From positions 1-12,617 of the forward strand of contig LKNC01000057.1 in assembly GCA_001564255.1 (NCBI GenBank): a stretch of 12,617 bases of DNA, written 5' to 3'. The notes beneath the pieces were generated by a model that was not told where the DNA came from, ran no database searches, and was given only the letters and a program-made list of their open reading frames with translations. Positions 6,160 through 12,617 of this stretch are shown piece after piece. Position 1 is the stretch's first letter. Each line of letters starts with the position of its first letter. The stretch is from Natrialbaceae archaeon Tc-Br11_E2g1 (GTDB lineage: Archaea; Halobacteriota; Halobacteria; Halobacteriales; Natrialbaceae). Both the position numbers and the translations under genes were made by a program.

Positions 6160-7398
6160 TCACTCGAGGCCGACCGTCGGGCTGACGTGACCGGTGTGGC
6201 GGTAGATCCCGACGATGAGGACGCCGCCAGCGAGCGCGGGGACGACCGCGCTTACCACGTAGACGGCCTCGAAGCCGATCGTCCCGACGAGCGGTAAGGA
6301 GACGAGCGGGCCGAGACCGCCGCCGACGTCCCCGAGGACGTTGTTGGTCCCTATCGCCCGCCCCATCCGGTCTTCGGGCGTCAGATCCGCGAGCAAGGCG
6401 GTGAGCGGGCCACCGACCCCACCCTGTCCAGCCCCGATCAGGACGCAGGCGGCTACGATCCACTCGATCGAGGAGGCGAAAGCGAGGACGGCGAAGCCGA
6501 CACAGGTCGTCGTAAGGAAGGCGACGAGCACGGGAACGCGTGCCCCGACCGAGTCACTCAGGGCTCCCCCGCCGAGGGTAAAGGTCGCCCCCGCGAGGAC
6601 GGTTACGGCCATCAACATACCCGAAGAGCCCTGTGCGTCGAGGCCGAAGACGGTCACCTCCCGAGATCCGATCAGAAGAACGAGCGTGGAGAAAAACACC
6701 CCGATGTAAGTGAAATACAGCCCGAAGTTGACCACTCCGGCGGTGAGTGCGGGCAGACTGGTGTCGACGTCCCAGGGTTTGACTCCCCCCTTCGTCTCCC
6801 CGACGTGCGTCTCGGGGACGATCAGGTAGGCCACGACGCTCGCGAGTGCGGCGAAGGCGGCGGCGAGGATAAAGGCCTCGCTGTTGCCGTAGAGATCACT
6901 GACCACCCCGCCGAGGACGAGCCCGGCCGGGAAGCCGAAGGTGATCCCCGCCCGAACCATCCCCATGCTCGTGCCCCTCGAGGTCGCGTCGCTGACGTCC
7001 GCGGTGATCGTGTAGGCGGTGGCGAACACGAGCGCGCTGCCGAGTCCCCACAGGATCCGGGCGAGCAAGAACCACGCTTCGGGCGCGTTCGAGTGGATGG
7101 CGATCACGTAGCCGAGGGTGGCGATGCCCTCGATCGCGAGGCCGGCGACGAACGGTTTCCGGGTGCCGATCCGATCGACGAGCGCGCCCGCCGGGGCGTT
7201 GCTCACCAGCCTGACAAAGCGGTTCGCACTCAGGATCACCCCGACCATCAGCGCCGAGATGCCAAGGACTTCCCCGAGGTTCGGCAGGATCGGAAATATC
7301 ACGCCGCCGCCGAAGCCGACGAAAAACGTACTCGCGACGACGGCGAGGATAACGCTCCGGGGGCTTCGTTCCGACTCGCCCGTCGACGGTTCCCTCAC
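6160..7398 (-). CDS. Major facilitator superfamily transporter
   Basis: This 412-residue polytopic membrane protein has about 12 hydrophobic helices in two six-helix halves. The central loop lies near residues 198-212 (VPETHVGETKGGVKPWD). The MFS loop 2-3 signature appears as GALVDRIGTRKP (72-83) in the first half and as a weaker repeat, GALSDSVGARVP, in the second. This fits a drug/sugar-type (DHA-like) exporter, but the substrate is unknown. It starts at GTG 7398; no ATG precedes it in frame, and a weak TATA-like TTACCA (7423-7428) lies about 27 nt upstream. Its 3' end abuts the methyltransferase remnant on the other strand, so the transporter may have gained its neighbour through a deletion that removed the methyltransferase tail. 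Confidence 0.88.
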   Translation of the reverse strand: MREPSTGESERSPRSVILAVVASTFFVGFGGGVIFPILPNLGEVLGISALMVGVILSANRFVRLVSNAPAGALVDRIGTRKPFVAGLAIEGIATLGYVIAIHSNAPEAWFLLARILWGLGSALVFATAYTITADVSDATSRGTSMGMVRAGITFGFPAGLVLGGVVSDLYGNSEAFILAAAFAALASVVAYLIVPETHVGETKGGVKPWDVDTSLPALTAGVVNFGLYFTYIGVFFSTLVLLIGSREVTVFGLDAQGSSGMLMAVTVLAGATFTLGGGALSDSVGARVPVLVAFLTTTCVGFAVLAFASSIEWIVAACVLIGAGQGGVGGPLTALLADLTPEDRMGRAIGTNNVLGDVGGGLGPLVSLPLVGTIGFEAVYVVSAVVPALAGGVLIVGIYRHTGHVSPTVGLE

Positions 7399-7454
7399 TG
7401 TGTTCTCTCGTACTCCAGGTGATGGTAAGTCGGTCGGTTCTCGCCGGGAACGGT

Positions 7455-7479
7455 CGAGCGCCCCCGGGACGGGCGTTCG
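7455..7479 (-). terminator. Strong hairpin directly after metK stop
   Basis: Bases 7455-7463 pair with 7471-7479 to give a 9-bp stem with one G-U pair and a 7-nt loop, beginning 3-4 nt after the metK TAG (7485-7483). No U-tract follows on the minus strand. It could stabilise the 3' end or help end transcription before the MFS gene. Confidence 0.4.
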
Positions 7480-7482
7480 GTC

Positions 7483-8688
7483 CTAGAACGTCGTCAACTC
7501 GCCGTCGATGACCTTCCGGGTGATCTCGGTCACGTCGGCGAGTTTCTCGTCGGTGATCTCGATGACTTCGTCCTCGACGTCGGGGATCGCGACGCCCTCC
7601 TCGGTGACGACGTGGGCGTCGGCGACGTGGGGTCGGTCGATGGGCTGGCCGATCTGGCTGAGCAGTCGCACGCGCATGTCACGGATCCCCTCGACTTCCT
7701 CGACGACGCCCTCTGCGATCGCAGTCGACAGCAGGTTGTAGATCTTGCCGATGTGGTTGACCGGGTTCTTGCCACTCGTCGCCTCGATCGACATCGAGCG
7801 GTTTGGCGTGATGAGGCCGTTCGCACGGTTACCCCGACCGACGGAGCCGTCGTCACCCTGTTCGGCCGAGGTGCCGGTGACGGTCAGATAGATCGAGCCA
7901 CTGGCGTAGTCGTCGGCCGTGTTGACGTGGACGTCGACATCGCGATCGGTGTACTCGCCGGCGACCTCGAGGACGTACTCGCGGACGGATTCGACGGCGT
8001 CGACGTACCCATCCAGGTCAGCGATGTAGGCGTCTATCATCGCCGCGGCGACGGTGACGTCTATGTGATCGCCCTCGCGTTTGCCCATGATCTTTACGTC
8101 GGGGCCGAGTTCGGGGTGGTCGGCGGCGTAGGGACCGTTGAGTCGGGCTTCGGCGTTGAGCACGATCCGCTCGGTCTCGGTCAGTGGCGCGTGGCCGACG
8201 CCGAAACTCGTGTCGTTGGCCATCGGCACCGTCGCGCCGTCCTCGCCGAAGACCTCCTGGAGGTCACCGCTTCCCTCGCCGAACTTCACGTCGACGACGA
8301 CGTCGGTGCCGTACTCGAGTTCCGGGATCGCCCCCTCGAGGTACTCGCGGGCGGCCCGCAGGGCGATCGTCTCCGTCGGGATGATCTCGCCGTCGTAGCG
8401 TTTCGTCGCCCGGCCGACGATCAGGAGGTAGATGGGGTTCGCGACCTCGCCGCCGCCAAAGGCGGGGTTGGCTTCGCCGGCGACGAGCTGGGTCTCGTCG
8501 GTGTTGAAGTGTAAGACCTTGCCGACCCGGTCTATGTACGCCCTGGCGAGTGCGCCGGCGACCGCTTCGGCGACGCCGTCACAGATCGAGTCCGGGTGGC
8601 CGATCCCTTTCCGTTCGACGATCTCGACTTCCTGATCCTCTACAGCCCGACGGTCGATCGGCTCGACTCGAATGTTCCGTTCAGTCAT
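7483..8688 (-). CDS. mat: Archaeal S-adenosylmethionine synthetase
   Basis: This 401-residue enzyme makes AdoMet from methionine and ATP. It belongs to the archaeal class of AdoMet synthetase, which diverges strongly from bacterial MetK. Recognisable segments are [14 protein letters not shown] (25-38), [21 protein letters not shown] (61-81), [10 protein letters not shown] (165-174), a Gly-rich region near 281-291, and [14 protein letters not shown] (305-318). Length is typical of the archaeal family. The ATG at 8688 has a TTATAG box (8714-8719) centred about 28 nt upstream, so the mRNA should be leaderless or nearly so. A stem-loop follows the stop codon at once. It supplies the methyl donor for lipid, RNA and protein methylation; the adjacent broken methyltransferase need not be related. 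Confidence 0.95.
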   Translation of the reverse strand: MTERNIRVEPIDRRAVEDQEVEIVERKGIGHPDSICDGVAEAVAGALARAYIDRVGKVLHFNTDETQLVAGEANPAFGGGEVANPIYLLIVGRATKRYDGEIIPTETIALRAAREYLEGAIPELEYGTDVVVDVKFGEGSGDLQEVFGEDGATVPMANDTSFGVGHAPLTETERIVLNAEARLNGPYAADHPELGPDVKIMGKREGDHIDVTVAAAMIDAYIADLDGYVDAVESVREYVLEVAGEYTDRDVDVHVNTADDYASGSIYLTVTGTSAEQGDDGSVGRGNRANGLITPNRSMSIEATSGKNPVNHIGKIYNLLSTAIAEGVVEEVEGIRDMRVRLLSQIGQPIDRPHVADAHVVTEEGVAIPDVEDEVIEITDEKLADVTEITRKVIDGELTTF

Positions 8689-8713
8689 TGGCGAGGGTTC
8701 GCCCGGTGTGGTT

Positions 8714-8719
8714 CTATAA
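8714..8719 (-). promoter_or_regulatory. TATA box of AdoMet synthetase gene
   Basis: TTATAG on the minus strand is centred about 28 nt upstream of the ATG at 8688. It is identical to the thiI hexamer. Confidence 0.6.
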
Positions 8720-8757
8720 CTTGCGGAAAGCGCACAGCGTGTGAAAATGCGCCGTAG

Positions 8758-9303
8758 TTATTCCGCCTCCAGGACAAACTCGAGGTAAGAGGTTTGAATC
8801 CCGTCGTCGGGATCGAGGCCGAGACGGTCGAGGACGGCGAACGCGCCCTCGCGAGCCGTTTCGATCTCGCTTTCCTCGGCTTCGGTCTCGACCTCGACGA
8901 ACTCGCCGACGCCGTCGACGGCGTCGAGAGTGACGGTGTAGCCCTCGAGGGCGAAGTGCTCGCGGTCTTTCCGGACCGTCGCGGCCGGCGCGAAGCCGAG
9001 ACCCGAGAGGATCGACTCGATCGTCTGTGCGTCTTCGATCCCCGTCTCGAACTCCTCGCGGGTCTTCGAGTCGTCGTCGACGAGTGGCCCCTTGTAGGTC
9101 AGGCGGGTCTCCGCGTCGCCGTCGGTGCGATCGCTCTCGTGGCGAACCCGCAACGCCTCGTCGGTGTCGGCGAACGAGCGATGTGGCGCGTCGTAGTAGA
9201 CGTCTTCTTGAACGACGTCGTCGACGGCCGTCGCCTCGAGTTCGCCGAGTCGGTCACGCACGACCTCGAGGGAGGTGGGGACTTTCACTTCGACCTCGTA
9301 CAT
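8758..9303 (-). CDS. cyaB: CYTH-domain protein, CyaB-like (class IV adenylate cyclase family)
   Basis: This 181-residue single-domain protein belongs to the CYTH (CyaB/thiamine-triphosphatase) superfamily, whose tunnel-fold members act on triphosphates with divalent metals. The N-terminal ExExK signature is present as EVEVK (3-7). The strands carry the expected charged residues: YYDAPHRSF (36-44), LRVRHE (51-56), RLTYKGP (67-73), FEVEVET-type FVEVETE (134-140), and a final TSYLEFVL. Bacterial CyaB makes cAMP, but archaeal members are more often regarded as tripolyphosphatase- or thiamine-triphosphatase-like, so the activity is uncertain. The ATG at 9303 has a TATA-like TACTTA about 27 nt upstream. 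It diverges from the FKBP gene across an 89-nt gap. Confidence 0.85.
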   Translation of the reverse strand: MYEVEVKVPTSLEVVRDRLGELEATAVDDVVQEDVYYDAPHRSFADTDEALRVRHESDRTDGDAETRLTYKGPLVDDDSKTREEFETGIEDAQTIESILSGLGFAPAATVRKDREHFALEGYTVTLDAVDGVGEFVEVETEAEESEIETAREGAFAVLDRLGLDPDDGIQTSYLEFVLEAE

Positions 9304-9327
9304 GCCCGAAGCAAGGCAGGGGCGTCG

Positions 9328-9333
9328 TAAGTA
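9328..9333 (-). promoter_or_regulatory. TATA-like box of CYTH gene
   Basis: TACTTA on the minus strand is centred about 27.5 nt upstream of ATG 9303. It lies in the divergent region shared with the FKBP promoter. Confidence 0.5.
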
Positions 9334-9363
9334 TCGGTCGTTGTGCGGGCGAAAACGCGGCTC

Positions 9364-9369
9364 TTAAAT
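9364..9369 (+). promoter_or_regulatory. TATA box of FKBP gene
   Basis: TTAAAT, within CTCTTAAATG, is centred about 26.5 nt upstream of ATG 9393 and has a purine-rich GAAAACG upstream as a possible BRE. This again fits leaderless transcription. Confidence 0.55.
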
Positions 9370-9392
9370 GTAGACGGCGGGACGTACCATGT

Positions 9393-10370
9393 ATGACTGA
9401 GGACCAGGAGGCCCAAGAGGCCGAAGACGTCGAGGACGTCGAGGACGTAGAGCCCGAAGAAGAGCCAGGACTCCAGAACGGCGAGTTCGTCGAACTCGAG
9501 TACACCGCACGAACGGTCGACGAGGAGTTGCTCGTCGACACCACAGACCCCGAAGTCGCCGAAGAGGAAGGCGTCGAGGAGAACCGTGAGTTCAAAGCGC
9601 AGACGATCGTCCTCGGCGAGGGTCACGTCTTCGACGCCGTCGAGGAGGCCATCCTCGGCAGCGAGGTCGGCGACTCCGGGACCGTCACGGTGCCCGCCGA
9701 GGAGGCGTTCGGCGAGTACAACCCCGACGACGTCGAGACCGTAAGCGTCGAGAAGATCGACGAGGACGACCGCTACCCCGGCGCACACGTTCACCTCGAT
9801 GGCCGCCACGGCCACATCACGACGATCGTCGGCGGCCGCGCCCGCATCGACTTCAACCACCCACTCGCCGGTGACGACGTCGAGTACGACTACGAGATCG
9901 CCGACGTCGTCGACGACCGCGAACAGCGCGCCGCCGGCCTCTTCGAGATGTACCTCGACGTCGAACCCGAACTCGAGATCGAGGTCGACGAGGTCGAAGA
10001 GGAGACGCTCGTCGAGCCCGAGGAAGACAGCGGGACTCCGGAGGAGTCGCGTGAAGACGACGAAGACGCCGAACCCGAGTTCGAGACCGAAGTCGTCGAG
10101 AAAGAAACCCTCTACGTCGAGTCCACGCCGGAGCTGACGATGAACCAGCAGTGGATGTTCTCGAAACAACAGATCGCCCAAGACGTCATCGACAAGGTCG
10201 GCGTCGACCGCGTCATCGTCCAGGAGGTCATAGAGGGTGCCGGCGGCATGGGTATGCCCGGCATGATGGGCGGTATGGGCGGTGGCGACATCGAGGACGC
10301 CCTCGAGGACGTCGACGTCGACGCGGACGAGATCGTCGAGGAACTGGAAGGCGCAGCCGACGAGGAGTAA
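9393..10370 (+). CDS. slyD: FKBP-type peptidyl-prolyl cis-trans isomerase, SlyD-like, with acidic linker and Gly/Met-rich tail
   Basis: This 325-residue cytoplasmic prolyl isomerase and folding helper follows the archaeal long-FKBP plan. An acidic leader (1-25) carries a DVE tandem repeat. The split FKBP domain lies at about 30-110 and 150-175 (FVELEYTARTVDEELLVDTT; IVLGEGHVFDAVEEAILG; PAEEAFGEY). The inserted IF (chaperone-like) domain lies at about 110-150 and includes HVHLDGRHGH with several His. A very acidic linker (190-240) leads to a C-terminal domain (241-281). Residues 283-298 are Gly/Met-rich (GAGGMGMPGMMGGMGG), like the GGM tails of thermosome and GroEL subunits, and are followed by an acidic helix. 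The start at 9393 is set by the TATA box. A T5 run at 10401-10405 may end transcription. Confidence 0.9.
   Translation: MTEDQEAQEAEDVEDVEDVEPEEEPGLQNGEFVELEYTARTVDEELLVDTTDPEVAEEEGVEENREFKAQTIVLGEGHVFDAVEEAILGSEVGDSGTVTVPAEEAFGEYNPDDVETVSVEKIDEDDRYPGAHVHLDGRHGHITTIVGGRARIDFNHPLAGDDVEYDYEIADVVDDREQRAAGLFEMYLDVEPELEIEVDEVEEETLVEPEEDSGTPEESREDDEDAEPEFETEVVEKETLYVESTPELTMNQQWMFSKQQIAQDVIDKVGVDRVIVQEVIEGAGGMGMPGMMGGMGGGDIEDALEDVDVDADEIVEELEGAADEE
9426..9452 (+). repeat. Three tandem 9-nt units inside FKBP gene
   Basis: gacgtcgag occurs at 9426-9434 and 9435-9443, then gacgtagag at 9444-9452 with one change. Each unit encodes Asp-Val-Glu in the acidic N-terminal leader. It looks like slippage-prone coding microrepeat. 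Confidence 0.7.
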
Positions 10371-10400
10371 GTCAGTACCTGCAGTGACAATCCACTAGAG

Positions 10401-10405
10401 TTTTT
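10401..10405 (+). terminator. T5 tract after FKBP gene
   Basis: A TTTTTCGCC run lies 31 nt after the FKBP stop, in the 46-nt gap before the convergent MinD-RAD55 frame. It is a likely U-tract terminator of the haloarchaeal type. Confidence 0.4.
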
Positions 10406-10416
10406 CGCCGTCAGTC

Positions 10417-11703
10417 TCAGGCGATATCCCGGCTCGTATCGATTTCGACGCGTTCGGAGAGCTCGAGTTTGATCGCCTCGGTGGGGGCACCGCCACGGCG
10501 GAACTTGGGGATCGTGAGGTGGTTCTCGACGTCCGTCGCGCCGACCGTCGTTCGGAGGTCGAAGACGGCGTCGACGAGGTGTGCGGTCGTCGTCCGGTTT
10601 TCCGGCGCGTGGTCGCCTTTCAGGCAGTGTAAGACGGCGATGCCCCGCGTCTCGAGCATCTTGTCTTTGAGGTAGTTCAGGAAGTCGATGTAGGCGGTCA
10701 GGTCGGCCCGCTCGAGGACGTCCATCGGATCGACGATGAGGTTCGCCCCCTCCGGGAGCGCGCCGACGAAGCGCTTTGCGTCCTCGAGTGGGTTCTCCCC
10801 GGACACCTGGCGGATCGTCGGACTCCCGACTTCGGCCATCGACGACTCGATCGCGTGTTCGATCGTCGACGTCGAACGCATCGTCGAGAGATACAGCGTG
10901 CCGCGGGCGGCGGTGAGTTCGTACAACAGCAGCTCCGACTGACTGGCCGGTTGGGCGGTGTAGGCCACGACGCACCCCGGCGGCAACCCGCCGTCGAGTT
11001 TCCGATCCAACACGTCGATCCCGGTCTCCAGCCGACCCACCATACTATTGCTAAATCTTGCCGTAGAATCCTGATAACTCTTTGCCTTGAGTTCGGCCGC
11101 GACGGAGCCGTAGACACGCCTGGCGGCGTCGGCCTCGAGGGGCGACTCGACTTCGGGAACGGCCCCCAGAACCGGCACGTCGATCCGATCACGAACCGGC
11201 CGTGTCACCTGACTCGAACGCGTGAGGACCGTCCCGGCGATCGCAACTCCGAGGTCACGGGCGACGGCGACGGTTTTCTCGGCTGCGGCCAGACTCCGGT
11301 CCCCGTCGGTCGTCACCACCACCGCCGCGTCGGCGGCCTCGAGGGGTTCGGCCACGTCCGGCCCCACCCCGGTCGGACAGTCGAGGACTACCTCGACCGG
11401 GGCGGTCTCGAGGCGGCCCAGGAGTCGCCGGTAGTCGACTGTCTCCCCCTCGGTCGGTCCCGGAACGACGCCGGCTTCGGGCGTCCCGGGGAGGGGTTGG
11501 GCGACGTCGTCGAGATCCATTCGATCCTCCAGGGCCGCGACGGTCGGCTCGCGCTCTACGTTCGCGGCGACGTGGAGGTTCGGAAGCTGTCGGTCGGCGT
11601 CGACGGCGGCGGCGGGGGTTCCGGCCTCGGCTAGCGCCCCCGTCACGCCGAGGGCCGTCGTCGTCTTTCCACAGCCGCCTTTCGCACCCACGATGGCGAT
11701 CAT
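10417..11703 (-). CDS. MinD/ParA-like ATPase fused in frame to RAD55/KaiC-like domain
   Basis: This is one open frame of 428 residues. Residues 1-206 form a MinD/ParA ATPase: MIAIVGAKGGCGKTTT has the deviant Walker A with signature Lys, then come switch I VDADRQLPNLH and the hydrophobic strand VEVVLDCPTGVG. Residues 221-428 form a RAD55/KaiC-like domain of the haloarchaeal 'HTR-like' type (RLETGIDVLDRKLDGGLPPG, LYLSTMRS, NLIVDPMDVLE, GIAVLHCLKG). Its P-loop position reads AQPASQSE, without GK(T/S). Residues 207-220 come from 42 nt (11085-11044) at about 38% GC that look like a promoter rather than code. It may be a true fusion, or two genes whose separating stop was lost or misread. ATG 11703 is chosen because the 49 residues upstream of it are not family-like. 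Confidence 0.8.
   Translation of the reverse strand: MIAIVGAKGGCGKTTTALGVTGALAEAGTPAAAVDADRQLPNLHVAANVEREPTVAALEDRMDLDDVAQPLPGTPEAGVVPGPTEGETVDYRRLLGRLETAPVEVVLDCPTGVGPDVAEPLEAADAAVVVTTDGDRSLAAAEKTVAVARDLGVAIAGTVLTRSSQVTRPVRDRIDVPVLGAVPEVESPLEADAARRVYGSVAAELKAKSYQDSTARFSNSMVGRLETGIDVLDRKLDGGLPPGCVVAYTAQPASQSELLLYELTAARGTLYLSTMRSTSTIEHAIESSMAEVGSPTIRQVSGENPLEDAKRFVGALPEGANLIVDPMDVLERADLTAYIDFLNYLKDKMLETRGIAVLHCLKGDHAPENRTTTAHLVDAVFDLRTTVGATDVENHLTIPKFRRGGAPTEAIKLELSERVEIDTSRDIA
11044..11085 (-). promoter_or_regulatory. AT-rich linker; possible internal promoter of RAD55-like part
   Basis: The 42 nt immediately before ATG 11043 use codons rare in the neighbours (AGA, AGT, TTT, AAT, TAT). They contain GTTATC centred about 32 nt and ATTCTA about 23 nt before that ATG. 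The composition resembles an intergenic region although it is open in frame. Confidence 0.35.
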
Positions 11704-11746
11704 GGGCGTGGCTGGGCGCGGTATCCGACTTGAACCCTCGGCCGGG

Positions 11747-12617
11747 TTAGGAAAGCGCGTCGAGCAACGAGCACTTCCGGCAGCGTTCCCGGGTGGTCGT
11801 CGCGCCACACTCGACACACTCACCGAGGTCCGCACCGTCGTCGTCCTCACGGTGTCGGTCGGCGACCATCCCCGCGAGTTCCTCGTACCCGGAGAGAATC
11901 GAGTGACGCGTTCCGGGGTGGTCCTCCTCTAGGTCGTAGAGCAGTCGCTGGATCTCCCCGCGGTAGGCCTCACTCGAGTGGGGACACTCGGTGATGTGGG
12001 CGGGCAACTCCTCTAGGTGGGCATAGAGGGCGACTTCCTTCTCGGGGACGTCCCGAAGGGGTTTCGCACGCGGGACGAACTCATCGCCGTCCCCGCGTTC
12101 GGAGAGGGGCCCGAGACTGGCGTCGAAGTGTTTGGCCATCTGGTCGACGTCGCCCGCGAGGAAGTTCATCAGCGCGGTCTGGGCCTCGTCGTCTAAGTTG
12201 TGGCCGGTCAACAGCAAGTCGGCCTCGAACTCCTCGGCGTACGTCGAGAGCAAGTCCCGCCGGAAGACCCCACAGTAGGCACACGCGGCCATGTTCTCCG
12301 GATCGTCCTCGACGACGTCGTCCATGCGGACCCCGAACTCCGCTTCGTAACTCGCGACCTCGTGGCGGATCTCGAGGTCCTCCGTAAGGGACAGACAGGC
12401 CTCGAGGCTCTTATCGCGGTAGCCCTCGATCCCCTCGTGGATGGTCAGGCCGACGAGTTCGATCCGGGGGTCCTCGGCGAAGGTGTCGTGGAGGATCCTC
12501 GTCAGGACGACGCTGTCTTTGCCCCCGGAGAGGCCGATCACCCACGTCTCCGGATCGTCGGGGTTGGCGTCTCCCGGCACGAGGTCGTCCCGGCGAACCC
12601 GTCTGCGAACCCGCCGC
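11747..12617 (-). CDS. ncsA: tRNA 2-thiolation enzyme NcsA (TtcA/Ncs6 family), 5' end outside window
   Basis: This PP-loop ATPase adenylates wobble U34 of tRNA so that sulfur, delivered in haloarchaea through the ubiquitin-like SAMP2 system, can form 2-thiouridine. Counting from the GTG codon at 12580, the PP-loop SGGKDS is at 18-23. Cys100 and Cys103 (CAYC) with Cys199 (ECPHSSEAYR) match the three Cys that hold the Fe-S cluster in this family. LLTGHNLDDEAQT is at 123-135, and a C-terminal zinc ribbon is CVEC...CRKC (255, 258, 267, 270). The frame stays open upstream of that GTG to the edge with the basic RRVRRRVRRDDL typical of the family's N-terminal region, so the GTG is internal and the N-terminal zinc-binding part is cut off by the window. 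Confidence 0.93.
   Translation of the reverse strand, partial: RRVRRRVRRDDLVPGDANPDDPETWVIGLSGGKDSVVLTRILHDTFAEDPRIELVGLTIHEGIEGYRDKSLEACLSLTEDLEIRHEVASYEAEFGVRMDDVVEDDPENMAACAYCGVFRRDLLSTYAEEFEADLLLTGHNLDDEAQTALMNFLAGDVDQMAKHFDASLGPLSERGDGDEFVPRAKPLRDVPEKEVALYAHLEELPAHITECPHSSEAYRGEIQRLLYDLEEDHPGTRHSILSGYEELAGMVADRHREDDDGADLGECVECGATTTRERCRKCSLLDALS

Noticed and set aside
9389..9400. Three-codon upstream ORF (ATG TAT GAC TGA) overlapping the FKBP start
   Set aside because: With a TATA box implying a transcript start at or next to 9393, this ATG would not lie on the mRNA.
11704..11850. 49-residue N-terminal extension of the MinD-like protein
   Set aside because: The extension is Arg/Pro/Ser-rich, overlaps the ncsA 3' end and lacks family similarity. 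MIAIVGAKGGCGKT is the standard MinD N-terminus.
1..12617. tRNA, rRNA, CRISPR array or integrase attachment site
   Set aside because: No cloverleaf-like segments, spaced direct repeats, or integrase-type genes were seen on either strand by eye.

Overview
The window is haloarchaeal chromosomal DNA. It is GC-rich and rich in CTCGAG-type words, and its proteins are strongly acidic. It encodes archaeal-type enzymes: archaeal AdoMet synthetase, AK6/Fap7-type adenylate kinase, archaeal NcsA, ThiI without a rhodanese domain, and a long acidic FKBP. Many start codons have a TATA-like element centred about 26-29 nt upstream, the geometry of haloarchaeal leaderless transcripts. I use this to choose several starts. 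I cannot assign a genus.

Layout, left to right. (1) 1-193 is an AT-richer intergenic edge. (2) 194-2438, minus strand, is a compact operon of hisC, an AK6-type adenylate kinase and a CDP-alcohol phosphatidyltransferase, with stop/start overlaps at both junctions. (3) 2505-3847, minus strand, is a two-gene unit of a haloarchaeal DUF5804-like protein and an alpha/beta hydrolase, also overlapping. (4) 3983-5161, minus strand, is thiI. (5) 5195-6160 is a decay zone. It holds a broken Tat-type lipoprotein gene (minus), a broken SAM-methyltransferase gene (plus), and a 115-bp segment bounded by 17-bp inverted repeats (16/17 identical). (6) 6160-8688, minus strand, holds an MFS transporter and the AdoMet synthetase. 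(7) 8758-9303 (minus, CYTH/CyaB-like) and 9393-10370 (plus, FKBP isomerase) diverge from a short shared promoter region. (8) 10417-11703, minus strand, is one open frame joining a MinD/ParA ATPase to a RAD55/KaiC-like domain. (9) 11747 to the right edge, minus strand, is ncsA, whose 5' end lies outside the window.

Functional themes are tRNA sulfur modification (ThiI for s4U8, NcsA for 2-thiouridine at the wobble position), AdoMet supply, protein folding, and amino-acid and lipid metabolism. Most of the window is ordinary core genome. The unusual parts are the MinD-RAD55 fused frame with a non-coding-looking AT-rich linker, the double-pseudogene zone with its inverted-repeat element, and the thermosome-like Gly/Met tail on the FKBP. 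I see no convincing new defence or mobile system and no RNA genes or CRISPR.
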